Below are positions 27,221-36,593 of a DNA stretch of 60,157 nt, piece after piece. The notes beneath the pieces are model-generated. The model was not told the origin of the DNA. It ran no database searches and saw only the letters and a program-made list of their open reading frames with translations. A program made the translations under genes and the position numbers. Position 1 is the first letter of the stretch. Each line of letters starts with the position of its first letter. The DNA comes from Hugenholtzia roseola DSM 9546 (GTDB taxonomy: Bacteria > Bacteroidota > Bacteroidia > Cytophagales > Bernardetiaceae). The stretch lies in contig NZ_AUGI01000044.1 of assembly GCF_000422585.1 (NCBI RefSeq), positions 1-60,157 of the forward strand, given 5' to 3'.

Positions 27221-28555
27221 ATGTTTGTTATATCCCTTTTTTTGATGTCTGTGGTAGAAATAGTTTCTTTTTTTGAAGCCCTTGGCGAAAACTTAGCGGC
27301 AGCCTTCGCCAATATAGATGGAGCAAAGGTGCGTCTTTTTCTGATTTATGCTTCCATTCCGCTCACAAGCGGGCTTATCGGCTGGCTTACCAACTGGATG
27401 GCGTTGCTGATGACCTTCTACCCTTTGGAGTATGTAGGCGTGCGCCCTTTGGGTTGGCAGGGCATTATTCCTTCTAAGGCACGAAAGATGGCGACTAAGT
27501 CGGTGGATTTGCTTACGGCAAAATTACTAAAAATAGAGGAACAATTTGAAAAAATAGACCCTTTGCGCGTAAGCGAAGAGATGTCGCCCGAACTCAAAAA
27601 GGTAGCGAATAAGATTTTAGACGAGGTAATGGAAGCCCAAATCCCTACCATTTGGCGCAACACTCCGCAAGCGGTTCGCAAGCAAATCTACGACCGCGTG
27701 CATGAGGAACTGCCCAATAGCGTTGCCGAAGTGATGTCGGACATCAAGACGCAAATCAAAGACCTTTTAGACCTCAAACGCTTAGTGATTGAGGCTTTAA
27801 TGGCTGATAAACAACTTATTAACGAAATTTTCCTGCGCTGTGGCAAGGAAGAATTTAAGTTTATCGAGCGGTCGGGCTTCTGGTTTGGGGGCTTATTTGG
27901 CTTGGTACAAACGGTAGCGGTTTATTACTTCCCCTCTGGCTCTTGGTGGATTTTGCCCTCCTTCGGTTTGATAGTGGGCTATCTTACCAACGTGCTGGCT
28001 CTCAAACTCATCTTCGAGCCACAACTTCCCATCAATATCTTGGGCTTGTATCGCCTACAAGGGCTTTTCCTCAAACGCCAAAAAGAGGTCGCACGCGAAT
28101 ATGCAGGAATTATCACGACGGAAATTCTGACCACAGAAAGCATGTTCGAGTTTTTGGTACGCGGTCCTGCCTCCCACAAATTGGGCATGCTCATGCAGCA
28201 GCACGTCGATAATTTGGTCGATAAAGTAGTACAAGAAACGGCTGGCGGCTCGCGCCCTGTCGTGAGCTTGGTAGCAGGTAGGCGCATCGATATTGCCAAA
28301 AACATTGTCCTCTACGAATTTATGCGCGAATTGCCCATTTCGGTCAAATATGTCTTTGCCTATGCCGAACAAGCCCTCAACCTGCGCGGCATGCTCGAAG
28401 AAAAAATGTCGGCACTGCCCCCCGACGAATTTGAAGGCTTTTTGCGCCCTGCCTTTCAAGAAGACGAATGGATTTTGATTTTAGTAGGCGCAATCTTAGG
28501 TTTTGTAGCAGGCTTGGTACAGCTTCTGGTGATGTGGTATTTCGATTTGACCTAA
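27221..28555 (+). CDS. DUF445 family membrane protein
   Basis: A protein of up to 444 residues; the ATG at 27245 (MSVVEIVSFFEALGEN) is an alternative start. It has the DUF445 layout: the N-terminal helix IYASIPLTSGLIGWLTNWMALLM, the GWQGIIPSKARKMA motif, a long helical cytosolic region, a second copy around FGLIVGYLTNVLALKLIFEP and YRLQGLFLKRQKEVAREY, and a C-terminal helix (ILILVGAILGFVAGLVQLLVMWYF). DUF445 members include YjiN and YheB. Function unknown. A TACGTTTG element (27206-27213) precedes the first start closely, favouring the internal ATG. Confidence 0.9.
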   Translation: MFVISLFLMSVVEIVSFFEALGENLAAAFANIDGAKVRLFLIYASIPLTSGLIGWLTNWMALLMTFYPLEYVGVRPLGWQGIIPSKARKMATKSVDLLTAKLLKIEEQFEKIDPLRVSEEMSPELKKVANKILDEVMEAQIPTIWRNTPQAVRKQIYDRVHEELPNSVAEVMSDIKTQIKDLLDLKRLVIEALMADKQLINEIFLRCGKEEFKFIERSGFWFGGLFGLVQTVAVYYFPSGSWWILPSFGLIVGYLTNVLALKLIFEPQLPINILGLYRLQGLFLKRQKEVAREYAGIITTEILTTESMFEFLVRGPASHKLGMLMQQHVDNLVDKVVQETAGGSRPVVSLVAGRRIDIAKNIVLYEFMRELPISVKYVFAYAEQALNLRGMLEEKMSALPPDEFEGFLRPAFQEDEWILILVGAILGFVAGLVQLLVMWYFDLT

Positions 28556-28622
28556 CAGCAAACAGACCTAAAAACCTAACTTAGACCATTTAAAAACAGA
28601 AAACCCTTTATCCCCTTTTCCC

Positions 28623-29573
28623 ATGAAAAAAAATTATCTCTACCCCTTCCTAACCTTTCTTTTTTCGCTTTGGACTGCCTTCTTTCTGACAAGTTGTGAG
28701 CCTATTTCGCAAAATCAGGGTCAGCAAAATGGCGGCTTTGCCTCTCAAACGAAGCAGGACAAAACAAGCGATTCGCCCCAAAAAGATAGACCTTCTAAAA
28801 AAACAGATGCCCTCAAAATCCTGACTTGGAACTTGTATAATTTTGGCAAATCCAAATCTGACGAAGAAATTGAGTACATTGCCAAGACCATCAAAGGCTA
28901 TGATGTAGTGGCAATTCAGGAAATTGCTACCTCACCCGCAGGCGCACAAGGAGTCGCCGCCCTTGCCGACGCGCTCAACCGCACAGGCGCAAAGTGGGAT
29001 TACAGCCTAAGCGACCCTACCGAAGGCGCGGGAACAGAACGGTACGCCTTTTTGTGGAAAACCGCTAAGGCAAGCCTCAAAAAGGCTTGGCTTGAAAGCA
29101 AGTTGGCAAATAGCCTCGACCGCGAACCCTACTGTGCGCGTTTTGAAGCCGCCAAAAGTGGTGAAACTTTTATGATGGTCAATTTTCACGCCGTCCCTTC
29201 GAGCAAAGACCCCGACAAAGAAGTAGAACAACTCACTTTTTTCACTTCAACTTACAAGCGTGATAAAATCTTGATAATGGGCGATTTTAACATCAGCGAA
29301 AAGCACGCCTGTTATGATGGCTTAAAAAAACAAGGGTATGAGTCGGCGATTCAGAACCAAAAAACGAGCCTGCGCCTCAAACCTGCCCAAGATGGCGAAC
29401 TTTTGAGCCAAGAATATGACAATATTCTTTATGAAAGCAAATATTTTGAGCTAAAAAAAGCAGATGTAATTCACTTCTACCAAGATTTCAAAGATTTGAA
29501 AACTGCCCGTAACATTTCCGACCACATTCCCGTTTGGATAGAGGTAGTGATAAAAACGGCAAAAATCCAATAG
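28623..29573 (+). CDS. Endonuclease/exonuclease/phosphatase-fold lipoprotein
   Basis: A 316-residue protein. The lipoprotein signal ends FFLTSCEP, with Cys25 as the lipidation site. A Gln/Ser/Lys-rich linker (residues 30-62) precedes the EEP domain: ILTWNLYNFGKS (Asn), VAIQEIATS (catalytic Glu), VNFHAVPSS (His), IMGDFNISE (Asp-Asn) and ARNISDHIPVW (final Asp-His). Such proteins are DNase I-like nucleases or phosphodiesterases; the envelope location suggests an extracytoplasmic nucleic acid or phospholipid substrate. It starts 67 bp after the DUF445 gene and could be cotranscribed with it. Confidence 0.92.
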   Translation: MKKNYLYPFLTFLFSLWTAFFLTSCEPISQNQGQQNGGFASQTKQDKTSDSPQKDRPSKKTDALKILTWNLYNFGKSKSDEEIEYIAKTIKGYDVVAIQEIATSPAGAQGVAALADALNRTGAKWDYSLSDPTEGAGTERYAFLWKTAKASLKKAWLESKLANSLDREPYCARFEAAKSGETFMMVNFHAVPSSKDPDKEVEQLTFFTSTYKRDKILIMGDFNISEKHACYDGLKKQGYESAIQNQKTSLRLKPAQDGELLSQEYDNILYESKYFELKKADVIHFYQDFKDLKTARNISDHIPVWIEVVIKTAKIQ

Positions 29574-29731
29574 TAAAGTAGCATTTTTTTGAAAAATAGG
29601 CTTGAAACGCTTTTTTTCTTTGTATTTTTTTGAGAATCACGGCAGCCTACTTGTTTTTTATGCCATGATTTCTTTATTTTGTGAAAAATATTATTTTCAA
29701 CTCTCTTATTATTCCCATCAAGCCTCTCAAT

Positions 29732-30682
29732 ATGGAAGATTACAATAAAATTGTCGAGTCGCTCATCATTCGCCATGAGTATTCTGCCAAAAGCAGCGTC
29801 AATGCACCGATACACGTTGAAAACATCTATGACATCAATAACAGCGTTATTCTGGTACATAAAGGCTCTATTTTCTTTGGCGAAAAAAAGCAAGTAGTAG
29901 AATCGGGTGAGGTCTTGTTTATCCCCGCAGGTTGGAATTTGAGCAACCTTATCTTGGGAACAGGCACTGAGGTTAAGCACGTTTCACAGGAAGAGTTCTA
30001 TGCCCAAAAGGAGCAATACCTCACGCCTTATCAGGAAGAGCAGGCAGGACAAGTGGTTATCTCTTGGATTGTCTTTGATGCAAAGGTGTACGATTCTATC
30101 AACTTTTTCAAGTCGTTAGACCTACCTGCCTTTGTGCTAAAAGACGACATTTTAAAGCACGACATCGAGCTTTTGGTAGAAGAACGCGCCCAAACGCGCG
30201 TAGGCAAAGAACGCCTGACCAATATCCTGATTGAAAAAATCAACTTGGCAATCTTGCGCTATATCATTGGCAACAAACTCTTTGTAGAGCGTATCGCCAC
30301 CAATAGCACCTACTTCTTAGACCCACGCCTGATGCAGATGTTTAATTACATCAAAGAAAACTTGGCAGACGACCTCTCGAATAAGGTCTTGGCAACGATT
30401 GCAGGCGTATCGGAAGATTACGTAGGGCAATACTTCAAGATGCTCACAGGCATGAACCCACAAGACTACATCGAGTACCAGCGCATGGAAGAAGCCGTCA
30501 AACTCTTGCGTACTTCGCGCAAAAGTATCCGCGCTATCGGCATCGAGATTGGGTACAAAGATACAGCTTATTTCTGCCGTCGTTTCAAGATGATGTTTGG
30601 CGTACCTGCGGGCAAAATGCGTAAGCGTAGCTCTTTGATGAACGTCAAGCGCAATACACGAGTGGAAGCCGACCAAATGTAG
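29732..30682 (+). CDS. AraC family transcriptional regulator
   Basis: A 316-residue regulator from the ATG at 29732 (MEDYNKIVESLIIRHEYSAK); a GTG at 29681 would add 17 residues. The N-terminal half is cupin-like (NSVILVHKGSIFFGEKKQVVESGEVLFIPAGWN). The C-terminal AraC HTH pair is at about residues 205-300 (LMQMFNYIKENLADDLSNKVLATIAGVSEDYVGQYFK, GMNPQDYIEYQRMEEAVKLL, IGYKDTAYFCRRFKMMFGVPAG). The target genes are unknown. A terminator follows at 30713. Confidence 0.93.
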   Translation: MEDYNKIVESLIIRHEYSAKSSVNAPIHVENIYDINNSVILVHKGSIFFGEKKQVVESGEVLFIPAGWNLSNLILGTGTEVKHVSQEEFYAQKEQYLTPYQEEQAGQVVISWIVFDAKVYDSINFFKSLDLPAFVLKDDILKHDIELLVEERAQTRVGKERLTNILIEKINLAILRYIIGNKLFVERIATNSTYFLDPRLMQMFNYIKENLADDLSNKVLATIAGVSEDYVGQYFKMLTGMNPQDYIEYQRMEEAVKLLRTSRKSIRAIGIEIGYKDTAYFCRRFKMMFGVPAGKMRKRSSLMNVKRNTRVEADQM

Positions 30683-30712
30683 AGGTAATCCCAGCCTTTT
30701 AGCCCTAAGTGT

Positions 30713-30733
30713 CTTATCGATGCTTAGGGTTTT
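30713..30733 (+). terminator. Terminator of the araC-family gene
   Basis: CCCTAAG (30713-30719) pairs with CTTAGGG (30723-30729) with a short loop, followed by TTTT. Confidence 0.5.
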
Positions 30734-30797
30734 CCCTGCTATATCTTTGCTGCCTATTTCATTTGGATTTTAAATCGCCTTTAAAACGCCTTTAAAG

Positions 30798-31865
30798 ATG
30801 GAAAATCTCTACAAAATCAATATCTCCAACCTACAAAAAGATAAGCTCTCGACGGCAGAATTGGTAGCCGACATCGTCGTTCTGACGCTTTTAGGGCTAA
30901 ATCTCTTGCTGATACTCTTCGATTTTATCTTTGAGGCGGTTTTGATACAAGATTTTCTAAAAAACTATTTATACAACTTTTATTTTTACTACAATAAATA
31001 CATACATCAAAACTTTTCTCTCCTCGACCTCATCTTCGTTTCCATCTTTGTAAGCGAACTTTTTATCCGTTGGGGCATTGCCATTTTTAGAAAGACCTAC
31101 CACAAATGGTTTTTCTACCCTTTTATCCATTGGTATGATACCTTAGGCTGCCTGCCGGGGGCGGCGTTTCGTTTTCTAAGGCTTTTGCGCATTTTTATGA
31201 TGCTCTATAAGTTGCAAAAAATGGGCGTGGTGGATTTAACGCGCACTTATGTCTATAAAACGATTACAAAATACTTTGCCATTTTTGTAGAGGAGGTTTC
31301 GGATAGAGTCGTTATCAATGTTTTGAATGAAGTGCAGAACGAAATAGAAAAAGGCAATCCACTTACGGAAAAAATCTTGGCGCAGGTAGTAAAACCGCAT
31401 GGAGGCACGCTTGCCGCTTGGCTTTCGCGCCGCATGCAAAAGGTAGTGGCTGCCAATCACGATTCCTATAAAAATGATTTGAAAAGATACGTAGATAAGC
31501 TCATTTACGAAGCCGTAGAGCAAAATAAAGAAATCAAGACCATCGAGCAAACCGTTCCCGTTTTGGGCGGCTTCATTAGCCAAACCTTAGAAAATGCCAT
31601 CAGCGACATTGTGCATAACGTTGTGCAGCAAATTTTAAAAGATGTAGTAAAGCCCGAAAACAATCACGTCATAGACGAAATTTGCGAAGTTGTGATAGCA
31701 ACGCTTGTTTTAGACGAGCAAGGGCATAAACAGCTCTCTACTCTTTCAAAAGGCATGCTCATAGAAGGCATCGAACTTATTAAAGAACAAGTAAGCGTGC
31801 AACAGTGGAAACTCAAAGAATTAGAAGAAAAAGAAATGGGCTTTTCTTTCCCAAGAGAGTCTTAA
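30798..31865 (+). CDS. Voltage-sensor-like membrane protein
   Basis: A 355-residue protein. Hydrophobic segments are at about 22-50, 73-97 and 104-120, and a fourth (FRFLRLLRIFMMLYKLQKMG, about residues 125-145) has Arg at every third position and then Lys, the signature of an S4 voltage sensor. No S5-pore-S6 selectivity filter follows: the remaining 210 residues are helical and soluble (VSDRVVINVLNEVQNEIEK, LAAWLSRRMQKVVAANHDS). Homologues in Bacteroidota are often annotated as ion transporters. It could be a proton channel or a voltage-coupled regulator; this is inference from topology. Confidence 0.72.
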   Translation: MENLYKINISNLQKDKLSTAELVADIVVLTLLGLNLLLILFDFIFEAVLIQDFLKNYLYNFYFYYNKYIHQNFSLLDLIFVSIFVSELFIRWGIAIFRKTYHKWFFYPFIHWYDTLGCLPGAAFRFLRLLRIFMMLYKLQKMGVVDLTRTYVYKTITKYFAIFVEEVSDRVVINVLNEVQNEIEKGNPLTEKILAQVVKPHGGTLAAWLSRRMQKVVAANHDSYKNDLKRYVDKLIYEAVEQNKEIKTIEQTVPVLGGFISQTLENAISDIVHNVVQQILKDVVKPENNHVIDEICEVVIATLVLDEQGHKQLSTLSKGMLIEGIELIKEQVSVQQWKLKELEEKEMGFSFPRES

Positions 31866-32196
31866 TTTTTTGTTTTTATATCTTAATGCTTCTTTTCTGA
31901 TTTTTATACAAAAAATAAAACGCTAATTTGTTCGGATTTTCTTTGAAATAGCGTATTTTTCAGCCCCAAAATAAGAAAAAAACGAGCTTCTTTGGTCTTC
32001 AAATTGATAAAGAGAAGGTTTAAATTTTTTTTTGAAAAAAGACTTTTTTTTGCTTGCAGATTCATTTTTTTAAACTACCTTTGAGGTCGAGGGTTTGGGT
32101 AGGAAAGGTAGAAAAAACAAAACCATTTCCGACACGCGCCCTGCTGCTTTCCTTCTCTGCTTGCTCCATTTCCTCACCCTTCTCCTTCTTCTTCCT
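31866..32196. other. Intergenic region with nhaD promoter
   Basis: 331 bp, very AT-rich, ending in the promoter at 32054-32083; otherwise no gene or RNA is seen. Confidence 0.4.
32054..32083 (+). promoter_or_regulatory. Bacteroidota-type promoter of nhaD
   Basis: TTG (32054-32056) and TACCTTTG (32076-32083) with a 19-bp spacer. Transcription should start near 32090, about 107 nt before the ATG at 32197. Confidence 0.5.
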
Positions 32197-33468
32197 ATGC
32201 TGACTCTCATTGTGATTGTCTTTGTGGTAGGCTATTTAGCCATCGCCTTCGAGCATGTCATCAACGCCAACAAAACGGCTTCGGCTTTACTTACGGGCGT
32301 GATTTGTTGGTCTTTGTATGCCCTTTTAGGGGCGGAATCGCATCTGGTAGCCGAACAGTTGGCACACCACCTTACGCCGATTGCCGAGATTTTGTTTTTC
32401 CTTTTGGCAGCCATGACGATTGTAGAGTTGGTCGATGCCCATCAAGGTTTTGCCCTGATAACTGACCGCATCAAGACGCAAAATCCTGTGGTCTTGCTTT
32501 GGGTTATCGCCTTGCTGACCTTCTTTATGTCGGCAGCCTTAGACAATCTGACCACTTCTATTGTGATGATTTCGCTCTTGCGAAAATTGCTCCCTGCTTC
32601 GGATTGGCGCAAGCTATTAGCGGGTGTGGTCATTATTGCCGCCAATGCAGGCGGAGCTTGGTCGCCCATTGGTGATGTTACTACCACAATGCTCTGGATA
32701 GGAGGGCAAATCAGTGCCGTTCATATCATTACGCACCTCTTTGTGCCGAGTTTGGTCGCGCTGCTTGTGCCTGTTTTTTATCTGCAATTCGCCTATTTTC
32801 GTAAAAATAGAATTGCGCTCACTACCGATACCAAATCGCAGACCCTTTTGCCACAAGGCAGTGCGGTGATGCTCTTTTTGGGATTGGGCATGTTGCTTTT
32901 CGTACCTATTTTCAAGACCTTTACCCATCTGCCGCCCTACATGGGCATGCTCTTGGGCTTAGGCGTGGTTTGGATAGCCTCCGAAATCATACACAAGGAC
33001 AAAGACGAAGAAGAACGCAAGCCCTTCACCGTTGCACACGCCCTTTCAAAGGTAGATGCTTCAAGTGTGCTTTTCTTTTTAGGGATTTTGTTGGCAATTT
33101 CAGCCCTCGAATCAACGCATATCCTCTCTGCCTGCGCCACTTGGCTTTCAGAAGCCATACCCGATATTCATTGGGCAATGTTCCTAATTGGGGCAATTTC
33201 GGCAGTGGTAGATAACGTGCCGTTGGTGGCTGCCGTTCAGGGCATGTATTCGCTCGAAGCCTTTGCTATGGATAGCAGCATGTGGACTTTCTTAGCCTAT
33301 TGTGCAGGAACAGGTGGCAGCCTGCTTATTATCGGCTCGGCGGCAGGTGTGGCGGTCATGGGCATGGAAAAGATAGACTTTGTATGGTATGTCAAAAAGG
33401 TGTCGTTTTTAGCCCTGATAAGCTATGTAGCAGGCGCAGGGGTTTATTATTTGATGTTTTTGGTCTAA
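32197..33468 (+). CDS. nhaD: NhaD-type Na+/H+ antiporter
   Basis: A 423-residue membrane antiporter from the ATG at 32197 (MLTLIVIVFVVGYLAIAFEH). It has the NhaD hallmarks: FEHVINANKTASALLTGVICWSLYAL, AAMTIVELVDAHQGFALITDRI, SAALDNLTTSIVMISLLRKLL, NAGGAWSPIGDVTTTMLWIGGQ and SAVVDNVPLVAAVQGMY. It exchanges internal Na+ for protons. With the Na+-pumping NQR at 10-15 kb it suggests a Na+-based bioenergetic cycle. The frame open to 32095 starts with TTG and adds residues that do not match the family. Confidence 0.94.
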   Translation: MLTLIVIVFVVGYLAIAFEHVINANKTASALLTGVICWSLYALLGAESHLVAEQLAHHLTPIAEILFFLLAAMTIVELVDAHQGFALITDRIKTQNPVVLLWVIALLTFFMSAALDNLTTSIVMISLLRKLLPASDWRKLLAGVVIIAANAGGAWSPIGDVTTTMLWIGGQISAVHIITHLFVPSLVALLVPVFYLQFAYFRKNRIALTTDTKSQTLLPQGSAVMLFLGLGMLLFVPIFKTFTHLPPYMGMLLGLGVVWIASEIIHKDKDEEERKPFTVAHALSKVDASSVLFFLGILLAISALESTHILSACATWLSEAIPDIHWAMFLIGAISAVVDNVPLVAAVQGMYSLEAFAMDSSMWTFLAYCAGTGGSLLIIGSAAGVAVMGMEKIDFVWYVKKVSFLALISYVAGAGVYYLMFLV

Positions 33469-33517
33469 TAGAGGCAGCGCAAAATGCTTGCTTCTCCCTT
33501 TTATGCTTGTTTGAGCG

Positions 33518-33699
33518 TAGTGGTGTTAGGTTCTGTAAAAACGTTGCATTTTAAAATTTCGGCTCAAATTTTAGATAGGATAAAATTTGACTTAAACCCT
33601 ATTTTAGAACTCAACGCCGCGTTTTATTTCAATCCAATTTCGGAAAAGATGTTGCCCTTTCCGAAATTGACGAATAATTTTTAGAGCTTAACACCACTA
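33518..33699. repeat. Miniature inverted-repeat element, copy 1
   Basis: Ends TAGTGGTGTTAGGTTCTG and CAGAACCTAACACCACTA-like TAGAGCTTAACACCACTA are inverted copies. The interior is the subtype with ATAAAATTTGACTTAAACCC and TTTATTTCAATCC. It is placed between the convergent nhaD and DUF2306 genes. Confidence 0.7.
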
Positions 33700-33783
33700 C
33701 CTTTAAACGCGCCTTCGAGCGAAACGAAAGCGATACCCAACAAAAAGGCAGAGCGCAAAAAAGTGGAACAACATTAGAAAAAG

Positions 33784-34269
33784 CTACTTAAAATTAGCAA
33801 AAGCCTTTCGCCATTTGGCTTTGTTGATGCCAAAAAAAATGCCGCCCACCATCATAACTGCCGCCGTAGCCGCGCCCACCATGCCAAAAAAAGGCGTTTT
33901 CGGGATTCGCGTTAGCATTTCAGCGACAAAAGCCGCATACAAACCCATCACAGACCAATACATAAAAGAGAAATGCAAGTATTTCCATGTTTGAATTGGT
34001 TTTTTTAGTAGAATAGGAATCATACCCACACTTAAAGAAAGGAGAGCTAAAAGATTAAAGTAATGAAAGATACCAAAGCCCTTAAAAAGGCGGTAAATCA
34101 TAAAGCCCGATACAATCAGAACAAGCATAGAAAGAACGTAGCCATAACCCATTTTTCTGTGCAACTTCGTCCCTTTTGTAGCCAAAACAACGTAAGTACC
34201 TGAAACAAGAGCCAAACAGCCCGCCACAAAGTGTATCCAACCTGTCAAATCGTGAATGATAGTATCCAT
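33784..34269 (-). CDS. DUF2306-like membrane protein
   Basis: A 161-residue protein from the ATG at 34269 (MDTIIHDLTGWIHFVAGCLA). Four to five helices are predicted, with the pattern LTGWIHFVAGCLALVSGTYVVLATKGTKLHRKMGYGYV and FNLLALLSLSVGMIPIL. This is the DUF2306 pattern, with conserved His residues facing the membrane (related to heme-linked proteins, though only by fold). The open frame to 34506 includes an unrelated N-terminal stretch and is rejected. Function unknown. Confidence 0.75.
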   Translation of the reverse strand: MDTIIHDLTGWIHFVAGCLALVSGTYVVLATKGTKLHRKMGYGYVLSMLVLIVSGFMIYRLFKGFGIFHYFNLLALLSLSVGMIPILLKKPIQTWKYLHFSFMYWSVMGLYAAFVAEMLTRIPKTPFFGMVGAATAAVMMVGGIFFGINKAKWRKAFANFK

Positions 34270-34430
34270 CTGGAAAAATTTAGAGAAAAGAAATAAGCCC
34301 TCTTCGGAAATTCCTAAGACAACCTTTAAAAGCGTTTTCTTAGAAGTAGGCGCGATAAGCGAAAACTTACAAAAAACGTTAATTTTTTGGCAGCCCAAAA
34401 AGTATGCAAGCCGAATATTTTTAAAGGAAA

Positions 34431-34463
34431 TTGCGCCTAAGCCAAAACTTTTTACTACTTTTG
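34431..34463 (+). promoter_or_regulatory. Bacteroidota-type promoter of the CCG-domain Fe-S protein
   Basis: TTG (34431-34433) and TACTTTTG (34456-34463) with a 22-bp spacer. Leader of about 85 nt to the ATG at 34557. Confidence 0.45.
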
Positions 34464-34556
34464 TCGGTCTTCTACAAAAAAGCGAAAAGCCGACAAGCGC
34501 AAACACTTTTTATATACTGCAAAAAGAATATCTCATATACAAAATAAAATCAATCT

Positions 34557-35354
34557 ATGTCTGAAACTATTAAAGTGCCGACAGTGGCGGAATTAGCTGC
34601 CGAAGGCAGAAGCCCCGAAGTTTTGTTTTGGGTAGGCTGTGCAGGTTCTTACGACGACCGCTACAAAGCCGTAACACGTGCTATGGTGCGCATCTTGAAT
34701 CGTGCCAACATTGATTTTGCCGTTTTGGGCAACGAGGAAACCTGCACAGGCGACCCCGCCAAACGCGCAGGCGACGAATTTACCTTCCAAGCCCAAGCCC
34801 TGATGAATATCGGCGTTTTAGATGGCTACCAAATCAAGACGATTGTAACGGCTTGCCCCCACTGCTTCAATACGCTCAAAAACGAGTACCCCTCTTTGGG
34901 CGGCAACTACAAAGTTTTGCACCATTCTACCTACCTCCAACAACTTTTAGACGAGGGTAAAGTGCGCCTTAGTGATGCCAACGAATTTAAGGGCAAACGC
35001 ATCACCTACCACGATTCCTGCTATTTGGGCAGAGCAAACGACATTTACGAAGCCCCACGCGCCCTCTTGGAAAAATTAGATGCCGAACTTGCCGAAATGC
35101 ACCGCAACAAAAAGCGCGGACTCTGCTGTGGCGCAGGCGGAGCGCAAATGTTTAAAGAACCCGAAAAAGGCAATAAAGACATCAATATCCAACGCGCCGA
35201 AGATGCCCTGCAAACGGCTTCCAGCGTAGTGGCTGTTGCCTGCCCTTTCTGCATGACGATGATGTCGGACGGCGTGAAACATTTTAACAAAGAAAATAAA
35301 GTCCGCGTCTTGGATTTGGCAGAGATGATAGAAAAAGCACAAGATTTGGCTTAA
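34557..35354 (+). CDS. CCG-domain (Fe-S)-binding protein
   Basis: A 265-residue protein with two CCG (cysteine-rich) domains of the HdrB/GlcF/LutA type. Cys motifs are ETCTGDP, VTACPHCFNTL, YHDSCYLGRAND, GLCCGAGGAQMF and VACPFCMTMMSDG. These domains bind Fe-S clusters in electron-transfer or oxidoreductase complexes and usually act with a 4Fe-4S ferredoxin-like partner encoded next door. Here the gene is single, with no partner on either side, so its electron path is unknown. A conserved ATG follows the promoter at 34431-34463. Confidence 0.9.
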   Translation: MSETIKVPTVAELAAEGRSPEVLFWVGCAGSYDDRYKAVTRAMVRILNRANIDFAVLGNEETCTGDPAKRAGDEFTFQAQALMNIGVLDGYQIKTIVTACPHCFNTLKNEYPSLGGNYKVLHHSTYLQQLLDEGKVRLSDANEFKGKRITYHDSCYLGRANDIYEAPRALLEKLDAELAEMHRNKKRGLCCGAGGAQMFKEPEKGNKDINIQRAEDALQTASSVVAVACPFCMTMMSDGVKHFNKENKVRVLDLAEMIEKAQDLA

Positions 35355-35364
35355 AAAGATTCCT

Positions 35365-35419
35365 CATTCAAACCAGATAGGCGCGTATTTTTTTAGGCTC
35401 TATGTGGTTTGAATGGTTT
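35365..35419. terminator. Bidirectional hairpin between convergent genes
   Basis: CATTCAAACCA (35365-35375) pairs with TGGTTTGAATG (35405-35415); T-rich DNA follows on the plus strand. Confidence 0.6.
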
Positions 35420-35432
35420 TATTTTTTAATGC

Positions 35433-36593
35433 TTACTTTTTTTTAGGTTCAAAAGTTGCTTTAATCGGATAATGGTCGGAATAAGATATATCCGAAAGCG
35501 TTTCAAAAGTAGAGAGCGTATAAGGCATTTTTCCAAAATCGTAAAAAATATGGTCTATTCTTAGAAAGAAAAGCCGCTCTCCGCGATAAGAAAAGCCCAA
35601 TCCTCTACCCCTTCTCTCGAAGGCAGACGATAGCGATTGCCAAAAAGAAAAATAAGTATAACTATAAGGCAAATCATTCATATCGCCACAAAGCAGCACA
35701 GGATAGGGCGAGGCTTCGATATGTTGTTTGAGAAAAGCCACCTGCCTACCGCGCTCTATCGCTCCCTTTTTGAAGGGACGACCTGCACGATACCATAGCT
35801 TTTCCCAAAGTTCGCTATTTTCCCAATCGGCGCGTTTTTGGGGCAATTCTATCTGTGTTTCATCAATTTTCATCGATTGCAGATGCACATTATAGCAGCG
35901 CACCGTATCGCTACCAACCTTTAAATCGGCATAAATTGCACCATTAGAAGTACGATTAGGAAAGGCTACTGTTCCTTTTCCCACAATCGGATACGCCGAA
36001 AAAATCGCCAGTCCAAATTCGCCGCGATTGTGTTGGCTGCCATTAGACTTGAAAAAATGATAAGGCGTGTGGCTTTTTTCAAATTTTGCTATCAAATCAA
36101 AAATACTATCTTGCGGCTGTTGGTAAAATTCTTGCAGGCACTTGATAGTGCTTTTTTCTTCGAGCAACCATTTAATTTGTTTTTTAGCCGTTTTTTTGGT
36201 CAAATCTTCATCATAAATATTGAAGGTATAAACATTGTAAGAAAGCAGTGCAAGCGCATTGTTATCTTTTTCGGTGCTAAAATTGAAATAACCCAAAAAA
36301 CCGACAGTAGCTGACACAAAAGGTAAGCCCAATAGCACAAAAAGTAACGCATATAAAAAACGATAGTTGCGCTTCCAAACCCAAAAAAGAAACATCAAAA
36401 AATGTCCGACCCAAAACAAAGGCGCGAAGAAAGCAACAAAGGCAGCTACCCAAAGACTATCAGGCGCAACCAGCACACTGCCATACACCAGCGGCGTGAG
36501 CAACAAAATCAAACGATAACTCCCCAAAGCCACACTGCGCCCCAGATTTTTACTAAGTTGCTTGCTTTTTTGCCAAAAAGATTGTAATGTCAT
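35433..36593 (-). CDS. Membrane-bound endonuclease/exonuclease/phosphatase-fold protein
   Basis: A 386-residue protein. Three N-terminal helices (residues about 25-105) are followed by an EEP catalytic domain: ALLSYNVYTFNIYD (Asn), TIKCLQEFYQQ (Glu), YNVHLQSMKID (His), VLLCGDMNDLPYSY (Asp-Asn) and DISYSDHYPIKATF (His). It belongs to a Bacteroidota family with this fold and membrane anchor. Substrate unknown; phosphoester hydrolysis in the periplasm or at the membrane is likely. Confidence 0.92.
   Translation of the reverse strand: MTLQSFWQKSKQLSKNLGRSVALGSYRLILLLTPLVYGSVLVAPDSLWVAAFVAFFAPLFWVGHFLMFLFWVWKRNYRFLYALLFVLLGLPFVSATVGFLGYFNFSTEKDNNALALLSYNVYTFNIYDEDLTKKTAKKQIKWLLEEKSTIKCLQEFYQQPQDSIFDLIAKFEKSHTPYHFFKSNGSQHNRGEFGLAIFSAYPIVGKGTVAFPNRTSNGAIYADLKVGSDTVRCYNVHLQSMKIDETQIELPQKRADWENSELWEKLWYRAGRPFKKGAIERGRQVAFLKQHIEASPYPVLLCGDMNDLPYSYTYFSFWQSLSSAFERRGRGLGFSYRGERLFFLRIDHIFYDFGKMPYTLSTFETLSDISYSDHYPIKATFEPKKK

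Noticed and set aside
27943-28459. Open frames overlapping the DUF445 gene
   Set aside because: All are shadows of the clear DUF445 reading frame and lack own starts or motifs.
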